The notes under the pieces are model-generated. The model searched no databases and was not told the DNA's origin. It was given only the letters and a program-made list of their open reading frames with translations. Both the position numbers and the translations under genes were made by a program. Below are positions 32,933-39,166 of a stretch of 39,166 nucleotides of DNA, one piece after another. The stretch comes from Gemmataceae bacterium (GTDB lineage: Bacteria; Planctomycetota; Planctomycetia; Gemmatales; Gemmataceae), in the NCBI GenBank assembly GCA_003136315.1, contig PLDW01000137.1:1-39166 (forward strand), read 5' to 3'. Positions within the stretch are counted from its first letter, which is position 1; each line of letters opens with the position of its first letter.

Positions 32933-33097
32933 TCACTTCTTCTCGCGCGGCATCGGTGCGACCGGTGGCGGGTACTTCGCCCGCTCGGCTCGCCACTTCG
33001 TCACCTCGTCCGGCTTGTTCGTCACGATGTACAACTCGATCAGCTGATCGAGGGCTTCGGGGAGGCGAACCTGGCCCTGTGGCGGGATTGTTTTCAT
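32933..33097 (-). CDS. Short ORF carrying an orphan TPR-protein C-terminal tail (copy C)
   Basis: A 54-residue reading frame with ATG at 33097 and stop at 32933-32935: MKTIPPQGQVRLPEALDQLI, ELYIVTNKPDEV, TKWRAERAKYPPPVAPMPRE, KK. The phrase LIELY....KP.E..KWRAE.AKY resembles the last repeat and tail of Gemmata tetratricopeptide/serine-threonine kinase proteins. As a free-standing gene it is odd; it is either a remnant or a small protein made of that tail. It is the best-preserved of four copies (30752, 31737, 32933, 33751). Confidence 0.5.
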   Translation of the reverse strand: MKTIPPQGQVRLPEALDQLIELYIVTNKPDEVTKWRAERAKYPPPVAPMPREKK

Positions 33098-33156
33098 CCG
33101 CTATTTCCTCCCCTCGTGGTCGGTTACGATAGAAGACAGCACAGGGAGCGTTTGTC

Positions 33157-33747
33157 ATGGCGGAGGCAGTCGAACCCATCGGTTGGGAGCGAGCGCTCAT
33201 GGCGGCGGAAAAGGTCAAGGAGCGGCTCCGCAGAGCGACCCGCGCGCTTGACGCGGCCGGCGTGCCTTACGCCGTCGCCGGTGGCAACGCTGTTGCCGAG
33301 TGGGTCGGTCGGGTTGATGAGGACGCTGTCCGCAACACGCGAGATGTCGACCTCCTGGTCCGGCGTGGCGACCTCCAGGCCGTCCGGGCCGCGCTCGAAG
33401 CTGTCGGCTTTGTCTATCATCAACTCCTCGACATCGATCTGTTCATCGACGGCCCGCAAGGCAAATCGAGCGGCGGAATCCATCTGCTGTTCGCTGGTGA
33501 AAAAGTTCGGCAAGACGACGACCACACGTTGCCGGCTCTCGAAGAATCGGAACCCGCGAGCGAATTCCAGGTGGCCAACCTCGACGCAGTGGTACGGATG
33601 AAGTTGACCGACTGGCGTGACAAGGATCGCACGCACCTTCGCGATTTGATCGGCGTCGGCCTTCTGGACACCACCTGGCCCGGCCGGTTGCCGCCCCCGC
33701 TCGGAGCCCGTTTGCAACAGTTGCTCGATGACCCGAACGGGTGGTAG
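33157..33747 (+). CDS. Nucleotidyltransferase-fold protein
   Basis: A 196-residue protein with a nucleotidyltransferase core: YAVAGGNAVAEWVGR then NTRDVDLLVRRGDLQAVRAA, with the metal-binding D63 and D65 in TRDVDLL. A late stretch (LDAVVRMKLTDWRDKDRTHL, RDLIGVGL) matches the AbiEii/toxin-like and predicted minimal nucleotidyltransferase groups, where it follows the catalytic core. No partner antitoxin (AbiEi) is adjacent. The activity is inferred from family only. The ATG at 33157 gives the normal start. Confidence 0.75.
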   Translation: MAEAVEPIGWERALMAAEKVKERLRRATRALDAAGVPYAVAGGNAVAEWVGRVDEDAVRNTRDVDLLVRRGDLQAVRAALEAVGFVYHQLLDIDLFIDGPQGKSSGGIHLLFAGEKVRQDDDHTLPALEESEPASEFQVANLDAVVRMKLTDWRDKDRTHLRDLIGVGLLDTTWPGRLPPPLGARLQQLLDDPNGW

Positions 33748-33750
33748 CGG

Positions 33751-33856
33751 TCACTTCTTCTCCCGCGGCGGAGCGACATCCGGGTACTTCGCCCGCTTGG
33801 TCTCCTTGCCTCGAACGAACTCCTGCCGACTGGGATCAAGGACCGGCAATGAGAAC
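33751..33856 (-). pseudogene. Orphan C-terminal tail remnant D
   Basis: On the minus strand: QEFVRGKETKRAKYPDVAPP, REKK, stop at 33751-33753, a copy of the tail in copy C. It abuts the convergent nucleotidyltransferase stop by 3 bp. On the plus strand the same segment carries a copy of the lipoprotein 3' end (about 33812-33854), so two short duplicated tails overlap in opposite orientation. Confidence 0.55.
33812..33854 (+). repeat. Duplicate of the lipoprotein gene 3' end
   Basis: The plus strand reads NELLPTGIKDRQ and a stop, matching SELQPTGIKDRR-stop at 29810-29857. The DNA matches over about 45 bp with roughly 9-10 mismatches and then ends. The two copies flank the whole DUF4058/Uma2/Rpn/nucleotidyltransferase region. 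Confidence 0.6.
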
Positions 33857-33907
33857 ACTAGTCTGGCCAGTCGGGAGATAAGTGGTGTGTGAGAGCAGGC
33901 TCAACCC

Positions 33908-35893
33908 TCACTCGCCTCTCCTGAGGAGACGGAGATCCGCCTCGGCTTGTTCCAACGCTGCGATGGCGGTCTTCAAATCTGGGACCAGCATCTGTAGTTT
34001 TGCCCGACACGCCGGCTCAAGGGATTCGAGTTCAATCAACCCGCGATCCAATTCAGTCAGAAACTGTTGCTGCTGTGCTCGGAACCGAACCACTGTTGCC
34101 TTTTGTTCGCCGGGGGAGATAGCCGCCGCGGGATCAAACCGGAACGTGGCGAGTACCGCTGCCTTCCATGTCATCAAATTACGGGTGAGGGCATCGCCGA
34201 ATCCCTTGATTTGGTGGATCTTGTCCCACTCGACATCTGCCGCTGTGATCACGTTAAACGAAGCGAGGATTCGCTTCCGAGACCCACCAATATTCGGGAT
34301 CTCGGCGTCGGTGAGCAGATGGAATCGAAGGTGTCGTTGACGGGCGATCGCCTCTGCGTTCTCAGTGAGCCGCTTCAATTCAGCTTGGAACGTGACTGCT
34401 AGACCACGGCATTCGTCGATCCTACGATGCACCCACCGACTCAACTCCGCGTGGTGGCGAAGATAAGCGTGAACGCACCTATCCCATTCGCCCTCGATCA
34501 CTTCCAAGTCCTGAACGGCATGAGTACGAGCTCGACGTCTGCGCCGGAGTTCCCGTCGCCGAGGTGATCGAGATAGTAGAATCCAAAACCATATTCCAAA
34601 TATGATTGATCCCAATAAAGCAATAACAAAAAAGAATTTACGAATAAATCCAAGTGGCATGGCAAGAATACAAAATGCAGTTGCAATACCGAGGACGAGA
34701 GTAATATTCTGATGTTCTTCTAACACATCCGTCAGCGGTTCGGGTTCAGGCGGAACCTGCGGTGCGAACCGATTCCGATCATATCGAAACTCGGTTGGCC
34801 GGAGCGTAGCCAGTCGCCGTAACACTTCCTGCAGTTTCGCGTCGTCTACAGTGAAAGTGCCGATTCCAGGAGCAACCCCGAAGAAGTATTCGGGTCCGCC
34901 CTTTGCTGCTAACCGACACCACACGCACCCCTTTGCCCCCCGCCAATACCTGTGTCCTGGGTCTGCCGCACATTCAACGGAACTCTGTTCCAACTGCCGC
35001 AGCACCGGTAACCACTCGCCAGGGCGTGGGCGAGTGCCTGACTCACTTCCTCGCTCAAATGCCCGCCGAAATAGCGTACCCACTTCGGGAGGAATGTCCT
35101 CGAACGTTGGTGTGTGCGGTGGCGGTGCCATACCCCAGGAATGTGCCATCGGTCCTTGGGCGAACCGGAACTCGGTGATCAATTGCACGAACCCTGGGTC
35201 GCCCGCTCCTTCATAGACACCCTGATAGGGGTGCCGTCCAACAAATAATAATTGAAAAATAAGAACAGCTAATCCAAATCGATCGTGATTTTCTGTTCGT
35301 ACCACACTACGGAAATGCTTTCCTTGCAACTCTGGCGGGGTGTAATGCTCCACCCCCACTTCGCACAGATACTGTTTGCCGTTCGCTCGTACTTGGAATG
35401 AGTCGCAGTCGATCAGCCGCACCAGAGCCTGTGCCGATACCTGGGCATTCTTCATATTGACGTCGGCGACGAGACACCCAGCCTTATGAACCTCATCAAA
35501 CGCAGCGGCCAAGTTCGCAGCCGCCCGCACCTGGAACGTCCATCCGGCACGAGGGAACGCCTTCAACCGCTCGGCCGGGTTGTAGAGTTGCCATATCTCC
35601 TGATACCCCACAAGGCGGGGCATGACGAAACCGACCACACGCCGCGTGTTGGCATGGAGTAGCAGCTCGGTCGGCCACGCTGCCACCGTCAGTAACTGCG
35701 GGTTGGCCAACGCGATGAGAGCCGTCAGCTTCTCAACCTTCTGGGTATCCGGCTGGTGGCGATCATTGTAGACCTTCGCGACACGGTTCGGATCATTCAG
35801 CAGTGCGTAAACGTCCCCTTCGCCGCCAGAACCCAATAGGCGATCAAGTGGGAACGGCCGACCGTTTGCGTCAGTGAGTCGGGGCGGAGTCAT
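33908..35893 (-). CDS. YegI-type membrane-anchored protein kinase with C-terminal helix-hairpin-helix
   Basis: A 661-residue kinase of the TerY-P/YegI class, third gene of the triad. Kinase domain ~15-300: glycine loop LLGSGGEGDVYA (19-30), Lys40 (VAKVYN), catalytic loop VADVNMKNAQ (D144, N149) in place of HRDxxxxN, and DCDSF (D162/D164) in place of DFG. A zinc knuckle-like segment follows (C308, H314, C323, C326 in CAADPGHRYW...GCVWC). Membrane helices lie at ~397-440, then a coiled-coil-like Arg/Glu-rich stretch, then helix-hairpin-helix motifs at ~530-578 (IPNIGGSRKRILASFNVITA). This architecture is diagnostic of E. coli YegI relatives. The start overlaps the PP2C gene by 23 bp. Parts of the gene are unusually AT-rich. 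Confidence 0.9.
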   Translation of the reverse strand: MTPPRLTDANGRPFPLDRLLGSGGEGDVYALLNDPNRVAKVYNDRHQPDTQKVEKLTALIALANPQLLTVAAWPTELLLHANTRRVVGFVMPRLVGYQEIWQLYNPAERLKAFPRAGWTFQVRAAANLAAAFDEVHKAGCLVADVNMKNAQVSAQALVRLIDCDSFQVRANGKQYLCEVGVEHYTPPELQGKHFRSVVRTENHDRFGLAVLIFQLLFVGRHPYQGVYEGAGDPGFVQLITEFRFAQGPMAHSWGMAPPPHTPTFEDIPPEVGTLFRRAFERGSESGTRPRPGEWLPVLRQLEQSSVECAADPGHRYWRGAKGCVWCRLAAKGGPEYFFGVAPGIGTFTVDDAKLQEVLRRLATLRPTEFRYDRNRFAPQVPPEPEPLTDVLEEHQNITLVLGIATAFCILAMPLGFIRKFFFVIALLGSIIFGIWFWILLSRSPRRRELRRRRRARTHAVQDLEVIEGEWDRCVHAYLRHHAELSRWVHRRIDECRGLAVTFQAELKRLTENAEAIARQRHLRFHLLTDAEIPNIGGSRKRILASFNVITAADVEWDKIHQIKGFGDALTRNLMTWKAAVLATFRFDPAAAISPGEQKATVVRFRAQQQQFLTELDRGLIELESLEPACRAKLQMLVPDLKTAIAALEQAEADLRLLRRGE

Positions 35894-36638
35894 GTGCAGC
35901 GCGACGGATAGCGAGAACGAGAGTCTTGTCGTCGTCGGTCCGCTCGTTCACGCGGGGGGAGTCGAGGAATAGACGGAACGGTTCCCGTAAGGGTTCCGGG
36001 TTGGGTTCAATGCGGAGCGGTCGGAACAACGGTCGGAAGAACTCCAGGTGAGGAGCTTTCGCGGCGAAATCTAAGGCCAACCGTTGCAGTCCATCGGTCA
36101 ATACGGCGAGTTCGGTGATCCGTTCAGAACGCATTTCAACTTGGATGGCGTGAGCGAACTGGTCATCCGTGAGAAAATCAGTGGCGTTCGCGTACTCAGC
36201 CGGTTCCGGCCAGAACACTGTGCCGTATTCCGGGTCGGAACCGATCACAATGGCCCCGTCCCCCAATTGTGCAAACGTGGCGGACTCCGGGCCGACGATG
36301 GCGAGCAATGCGGTACACGCTAAGTCCCGTGGACGAATTCCCCGGGTATCGGCTACGGCGATCAGTTCGCTCCGCACTCCCGTAAACAATCCTATGATCC
36401 CATCACGGGTGAACAACGCATCCGGTTCGAGTGTTTCGACTCGCCGGACAAGCTCTTCACAGGTGATTGTTGCCCCTACTTCCGCATGGGATGCACTACC
36501 CGCACCGTCTGCTACTGCTACCACCAGCCACTCGGCAGATGGTCCGAACGCACGAATTTTGAACGCATCCTGACAAGGGGTACTCCGCATACGATGCGAG
36601 GTGCCGATCATGCTATCGCCAAGCACGCTCCAGCTCAT
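35871..36638 (-). CDS. PP2C-family protein phosphatase (YegK-type)
   Basis: A 255-residue serine/threonine phosphatase, second gene of the triad. Metal and active-site motifs: CQDAF (D24), VADGAGSA (D44), AQLGDGAIVIG, LTDGLQ and RTDDDKTLVLA. It should remove phosphates placed by the neighbouring YegI-type kinase or on the vWA protein. It follows the vWA gene by 7 bp and overlaps the kinase by 23 bp, so the three are an operon. Confidence 0.92.
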   Translation of the reverse strand: MSWSVLGDSMIGTSHRMRSTPCQDAFKIRAFGPSAEWLVVAVADGAGSASHAEVGATITCEELVRRVETLEPDALFTRDGIIGLFTGVRSELIAVADTRGIRPRDLACTALLAIVGPESATFAQLGDGAIVIGSDPEYGTVFWPEPAEYANATDFLTDDQFAHAIQVEMRSERITELAVLTDGLQRLALDFAAKAPHLEFFRPLFRPLRIEPNPEPLREPFRLFLDSPRVNERTDDDKTLVLAIRRAAHDSAPTH

Positions 36639-36645
36639 GACCGCC

Positions 36646-37407
36646 TCACAGACTAGCCCAACCCGTCGGAGGAGTCAGCTTCACTTGGTCTTCCTGGCCA
36701 GGATTGGAGTGTGACACACTCCGCTGAGATTGTGACAGCCACTGAAACATTTCGCGGAAGCTGTAGCCTTTCAACTTCAGAGGCACCCGTTTCGGGGAGC
36801 AAATTTGTCGGAGTATGTCGAAATTCGCCCCTTCAACACCGACAGCAAAAAAGGCGAACTGCTTCTTCTCTTCACCCTCGTGAACTTTCGCTGCTGCCAT
36901 CGGCCAGGCGTCGTCACGGTCCGGTGCCCCATCGGTGACGAAGAAAATCCACGGTCGGTAGTAGTGCAGTCCATTTTGCTTGTACAACTTCTTCCGTTCG
37001 GTGACGGCTTTGATCGCCTGTAGGATCGCTGCTCCCATCGGCGTTTCTCCACTAGCGACGAGCGTCGGCGGTGTGAACTGAGCGGCCGTGACGAACGGGC
37101 AGACGGTCTGCACCGTTCCACCAAATGTGATCACTGATACCTCAACCCGCTGAGCCGCAAGCGAATCGCCGTTCAGGTCAGCCTGATAGGCTTTTAAACC
37201 TTCGTTCACCTCATCGATACGAGTCACTCCACCGGAAACGACGCGGTAAGTCTGACCATCGACCTGTCTGGTCTGCCCGAGATCCTGGCCCGCGTCACGG
37301 ACGATCTCAGCCATCGAGCCAGACGTGTCCAGCAGCAAGACGCATGGGCAGCGGGGTTCCGGGTTGGACGCGAGGCCAATGTCCCCGAACGGTACTTGTT
37401 CGGCCAT
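36646..37407 (-). CDS. vWA-domain protein (YegL/TerY-type)
   Basis: A 253-residue von Willebrand A-domain protein, first gene of the triad. MIDAS metal site: DTSGSM (D27, S29, S31), T of SGETPMG, and D of FVTDGAPDRDDAW. The C-terminal end is Gly/Pro-rich (GQEDQVKLTPPTGWA). E. coli yegL and TerY proteins of tellurite-type systems have the same length and order. It likely binds metal and partners in a phosphorylation-controlled complex. No ter genes (TerC, TerD) are in the window, so this is a stand-alone triad. Confidence 0.92.
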   Translation of the reverse strand: MAEQVPFGDIGLASNPEPRCPCVLLLDTSGSMAEIVRDAGQDLGQTRQVDGQTYRVVSGGVTRIDEVNEGLKAYQADLNGDSLAAQRVEVSVITFGGTVQTVCPFVTAAQFTPPTLVASGETPMGAAILQAIKAVTERKKLYKQNGLHYYRPWIFFVTDGAPDRDDAWPMAAAKVHEGEEKKQFAFFAVGVEGANFDILRQICSPKRVPLKLKGYSFREMFQWLSQSQRSVSHSNPGQEDQVKLTPPTGWASL

Positions 37408-37634
37408 GAACGACTCCGAAGCAGTCTGTTGGAAAGAACTTCATGTTGGATGAGTCTACCGCGCCCGCTGACGATATGAAAGAGTCAATCATGCGTGTAG
37501 GGCAGCCCCGCCCCATCGGGCCTGAACCCGGAGAGAGGCTTCCACCTTTCGGCACACTGCCCCTTCCCCCCAATCCCAGCCCGGATTTGCTTTCTACCCC
37601 TTCCCCCAATGGCTCTTTGGCTTACCCTGCCTCA
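37408..37634. other. Intergenic region upstream of the vWA operon
   Basis: Probably contains the promoter of the minus-strand triad (its start is at 37407). A Pro-rich plus-strand reading exists (GERLPPFGTLPLPPNPSPDL), but it looks non-native. Confidence 0.4.
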
Positions 37635-37784
37635 ATGACCTACGACGAGGCCATCGCGTTCTGGTATGGGCGCATCAATTACGAGGTTCGGGCCACCGGG
37701 ACCGAGGATCAGAAACTGGAGCGGTTCGCGGCTTCGAGGAGGCGGGCCAGATGGGACATGTCCGGATCGTCTCGTTGCCGCTGA
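37635..37784 (+). pseudogene. Possible folC 5' remnant
   Basis: The ATG-initiated 49-residue reading MTYDEAIAFWYGRINYEVRA, TGTEDQKLERFAA, then a frameshifted tail. The opening matches the usual start of planctomycete FolC (folylpolyglutamate synthase: TY.EAL.F.YGRINYE...LKL.R...LL), which should continue into an IVHVAGTKGKGS region. That region is absent or out of frame. It is best read as a truncated remnant. Confidence 0.4.
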
Positions 37785-37827
37785 ATGCGCCCTCGTGGTA
37801 TGGTAGAATCTCTGTGGAGGGCGACCC

Positions 37828-38562
37828 ATGCCACTGCGCGACCACTTCCGTTCCCCCGTGAATGACAGACACACCTGGGATGCACTTCACGCCATGTGGC
37901 CCGGCAACATCGTCCGCCAGCTCTTCGACATTCTCCCGGCGGGATACGTGTCCGCGCCCGGCGTTCATTTCGGCAAAGACTTCGAGATCGACGTCTCCGC
38001 GTTCGAGGTCGATGAACCGCCGACAAGCGGACCCATCGCGGATACCAGCGACGGCGGAGTCGCTACCGCGGAGGCTTCGTCGCCCACGATGACCCTCGAA
38101 ACCGACCTGTCTGATCAGGACGAGTTCGAGGTTCGGGTGTACGACTCCGAGCGCGGCCGGGAGCTGGTCGCGGCGATCGAGATCGTCAGCCCGTCGAACA
38201 AGGACCGGCCCGAGAACCGGCGAGCGTTCGTGGCCAAGATCGCGGCCCTGCTCCGGAAGGATATCTGCGTCTCGGTCGTCGATCTGGTGACAATTCGCCA
38301 GTTCAACTTGTGCGCTGATCTGCTCGAACTGATCGGCGGGGCCGACTCACAACTTGTCCCGACCCCGCCGCACCTGTACGCGGTTACACTCCGGTCCCGC
38401 AAGCGGCCGAAACGCCTGACCCTGCTCGATGCCTGGTTCTACCCCATGACCGTGGGCCAACCGCTGCCCACCCTGCCGATCTGGCTGACATCCGACCTCC
38501 GCATCCTGCTCCCTCTCGAATCGGGCTACGAGGATACCTGCCGGCTGCTGCGGATCGCGTGA
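37828..38562 (+). CDS. DUF4058 family protein
   Basis: A 244-residue DUF4058 member of the MPLRDHFRSPVNDRHTWDAL subtype. The core has LVAAIEIVSPSNKDRPENRR and AFVAKIAALLRKDICVSVVD, then a C-terminal LPTLPIWLTSDLRILLPLES, matching the family. The ATG at 37828 is preceded by GTGGAGG (GGAGG about eight bases upstream). It is a distinct subtype from the copy at 29992. Confidence 0.88.
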   Translation: MPLRDHFRSPVNDRHTWDALHAMWPGNIVRQLFDILPAGYVSAPGVHFGKDFEIDVSAFEVDEPPTSGPIADTSDGGVATAEASSPTMTLETDLSDQDEFEVRVYDSERGRELVAAIEIVSPSNKDRPENRRAFVAKIAALLRKDICVSVVDLVTIRQFNLCADLLELIGGADSQLVPTPPHLYAVTLRSRKRPKRLTLLDAWFYPMTVGQPLPTLPIWLTSDLRILLPLESGYEDTCRLLRIA

Positions 38563-38615
38563 CGAAAGCAGGTCGGCGGCTGCCTGGGCCGCTTCCACGA
38601 GTTGGGAGACAGGGG

Positions 38616-39166
38616 TCACGAGGTGACTGTCGGTTTACGATGGGCGAGTGCCTGATCGCGGACTCGACGCAACACCGCATGGAGTCGCTGAGAAACCGTA
38701 TCCAGATTCGACAAGGCTGTCGCGTTCGGGTCGATCGTCAGTTCTCGACCGATCAACACACCGAACTGCCAGGCGTTACCGTTGGTGGTGATGCCGTAGA
38801 TCGGCAGGTCCGGTGCTTCGTTGAGCTTCTGGGCGGCAAGCATCGCTGCGGAACATTGACCCCAGGCTCGCTCGAAATCGTCCAGCTTCGCCTCGGTAAT
38901 CAGCAGGTAAGGGATATCCGGGATGGTCTGACCGTATTCGGAAACTTTGCAGATGAAATAGTCTGGAGTACCCGTGAGGTCATCGTCGAAGGTCAATCCT
39001 TCGTGGGTGAAGAGTGCCAGGTCGTCGACATAGGGTTTCCAAACTTCACGCAAGATCGGAAAGAGCAGAACCTCGCCGGTGCCGATTTCGGATCGCCCAA
39101 TCGGTAACTTCCGCTGATTGAAGGCCAGTTCCTGCCGAAAATAATCAACGGCCCGGGGAAAAGCTA
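38616..39166 (-). CDS. PD-(D/E)XK-like endonuclease-type protein, 5' end beyond the window
   Basis: The minus-strand frame is open through the right edge of the window, so the 5' end is cut off; 182 codons are visible. It reads AVDYFRQELAFNQRKLPIGR, ...TGTPDYFICKV, then LLITEAKLDDFERAWGQCSA. The D (GTPDYF) and E-x-K (TEAK) pair fits a PD-(D/E)XK nuclease core, with the following DDFERAWGQC helix typical of a family of uncharacterised restriction-like proteins. Activity is unproven. Confidence 0.7.
   Translation of the reverse strand, partial: AFPRAVDYFRQELAFNQRKLPIGRSEIGTGEVLLFPILREVWKPYVDDLALFTHEGLTFDDDLTGTPDYFICKVSEYGQTIPDIPYLLITEAKLDDFERAWGQCSAAMLAAQKLNEAPDLPIYGITTNGNAWQFGVLIGRELTIDPNATALSNLDTVSQRLHAVLRRVRDQALAHRKPTVTS

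Noticed and set aside
33908-37407. Triad considered as a tellurite-resistance (ter) operon
   Set aside because: No TerC, TerD/TerZ-like or other ter genes are adjacent; only the YegI/K/L-type triad is present.

Overview
The window looks like a chromosomal segment of a GC-rich planctomycete, most likely of the Gemmata type (family Gemmataceae). The evidence is a single-chain SecD-SecF fusion, an ECF sigma factor carrying a TIGR03067-like planctomycete domain and a thioredoxin domain, several DUF4058 and Uma2 proteins, many palindromic intergenic repeats, and isolated housekeeping genes scattered among lineage-specific hypotheticals. All function calls come from reading the sequence; no database search was run.

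Layout: 0.2-6.6 kb holds secDF and the sigma factor/thioredoxin fusion, separated by an inverted pair of REP-like repeats. 6.7-11.3 kb holds a small membrane protein, a KimA-like potassium transporter with a heptanucleotide tandem array at its 3' end, and a divergent membrane-anchored beta-propeller protein. 11.4-12.4 kb is an AT-richer island with an XRE-family regulator and a divergent small ORF. 12.9-16.5 kb carries an iron-containing alcohol dehydrogenase, a MogA/MoaB protein, a secreted alpha/alpha-toroid repeat protein and small proteins. 16.25-18.4 kb is a minus-strand operon around guaA. 18.4-18.75 kb is a nested repeat block, followed by proC. 19.8-22.25 kb has a small ORF with a duplicated leader and a two-gene operon of unknown function (an Ala-rich protein, then a protein with a RpoA-CTD/helix-hairpin-helix-like end). 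22.5-27.8 kb is mostly housekeeping: a monooxygenase-like protein, rfbB, two metallophosphoesterases, panB and tRNA-Glu.

From 28 kb the window becomes accessory. A lipoprotein with a beta-propeller-like body is followed by a mosaic of DUF4058, Uma2, Rpn/YhgA-like and nucleotidyltransferase genes. This mosaic is littered with four minus-strand remnants of the same short protein C-terminus, and is flanked by a roughly 45-bp direct repeat of the lipoprotein gene's 3' end. Next comes a complete three-gene phosphorylation module (vWA protein, PP2C phosphatase, membrane-anchored kinase with zinc knuckle and helix-hairpin-helix), equivalent to E. coli yegL-yegK-yegI and the TerY-P triads. The window ends with a probable folC remnant, another DUF4058 gene and a truncated PD-(D/E)XK-like gene.

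The best candidates for under-described biology are the 20.4-22.25 kb two-gene operon, the YegI/K/L-type triad in its repeat-rich setting, the recurrent orphan C-terminal tails, and a roughly 105-bp interspersed repeat family.
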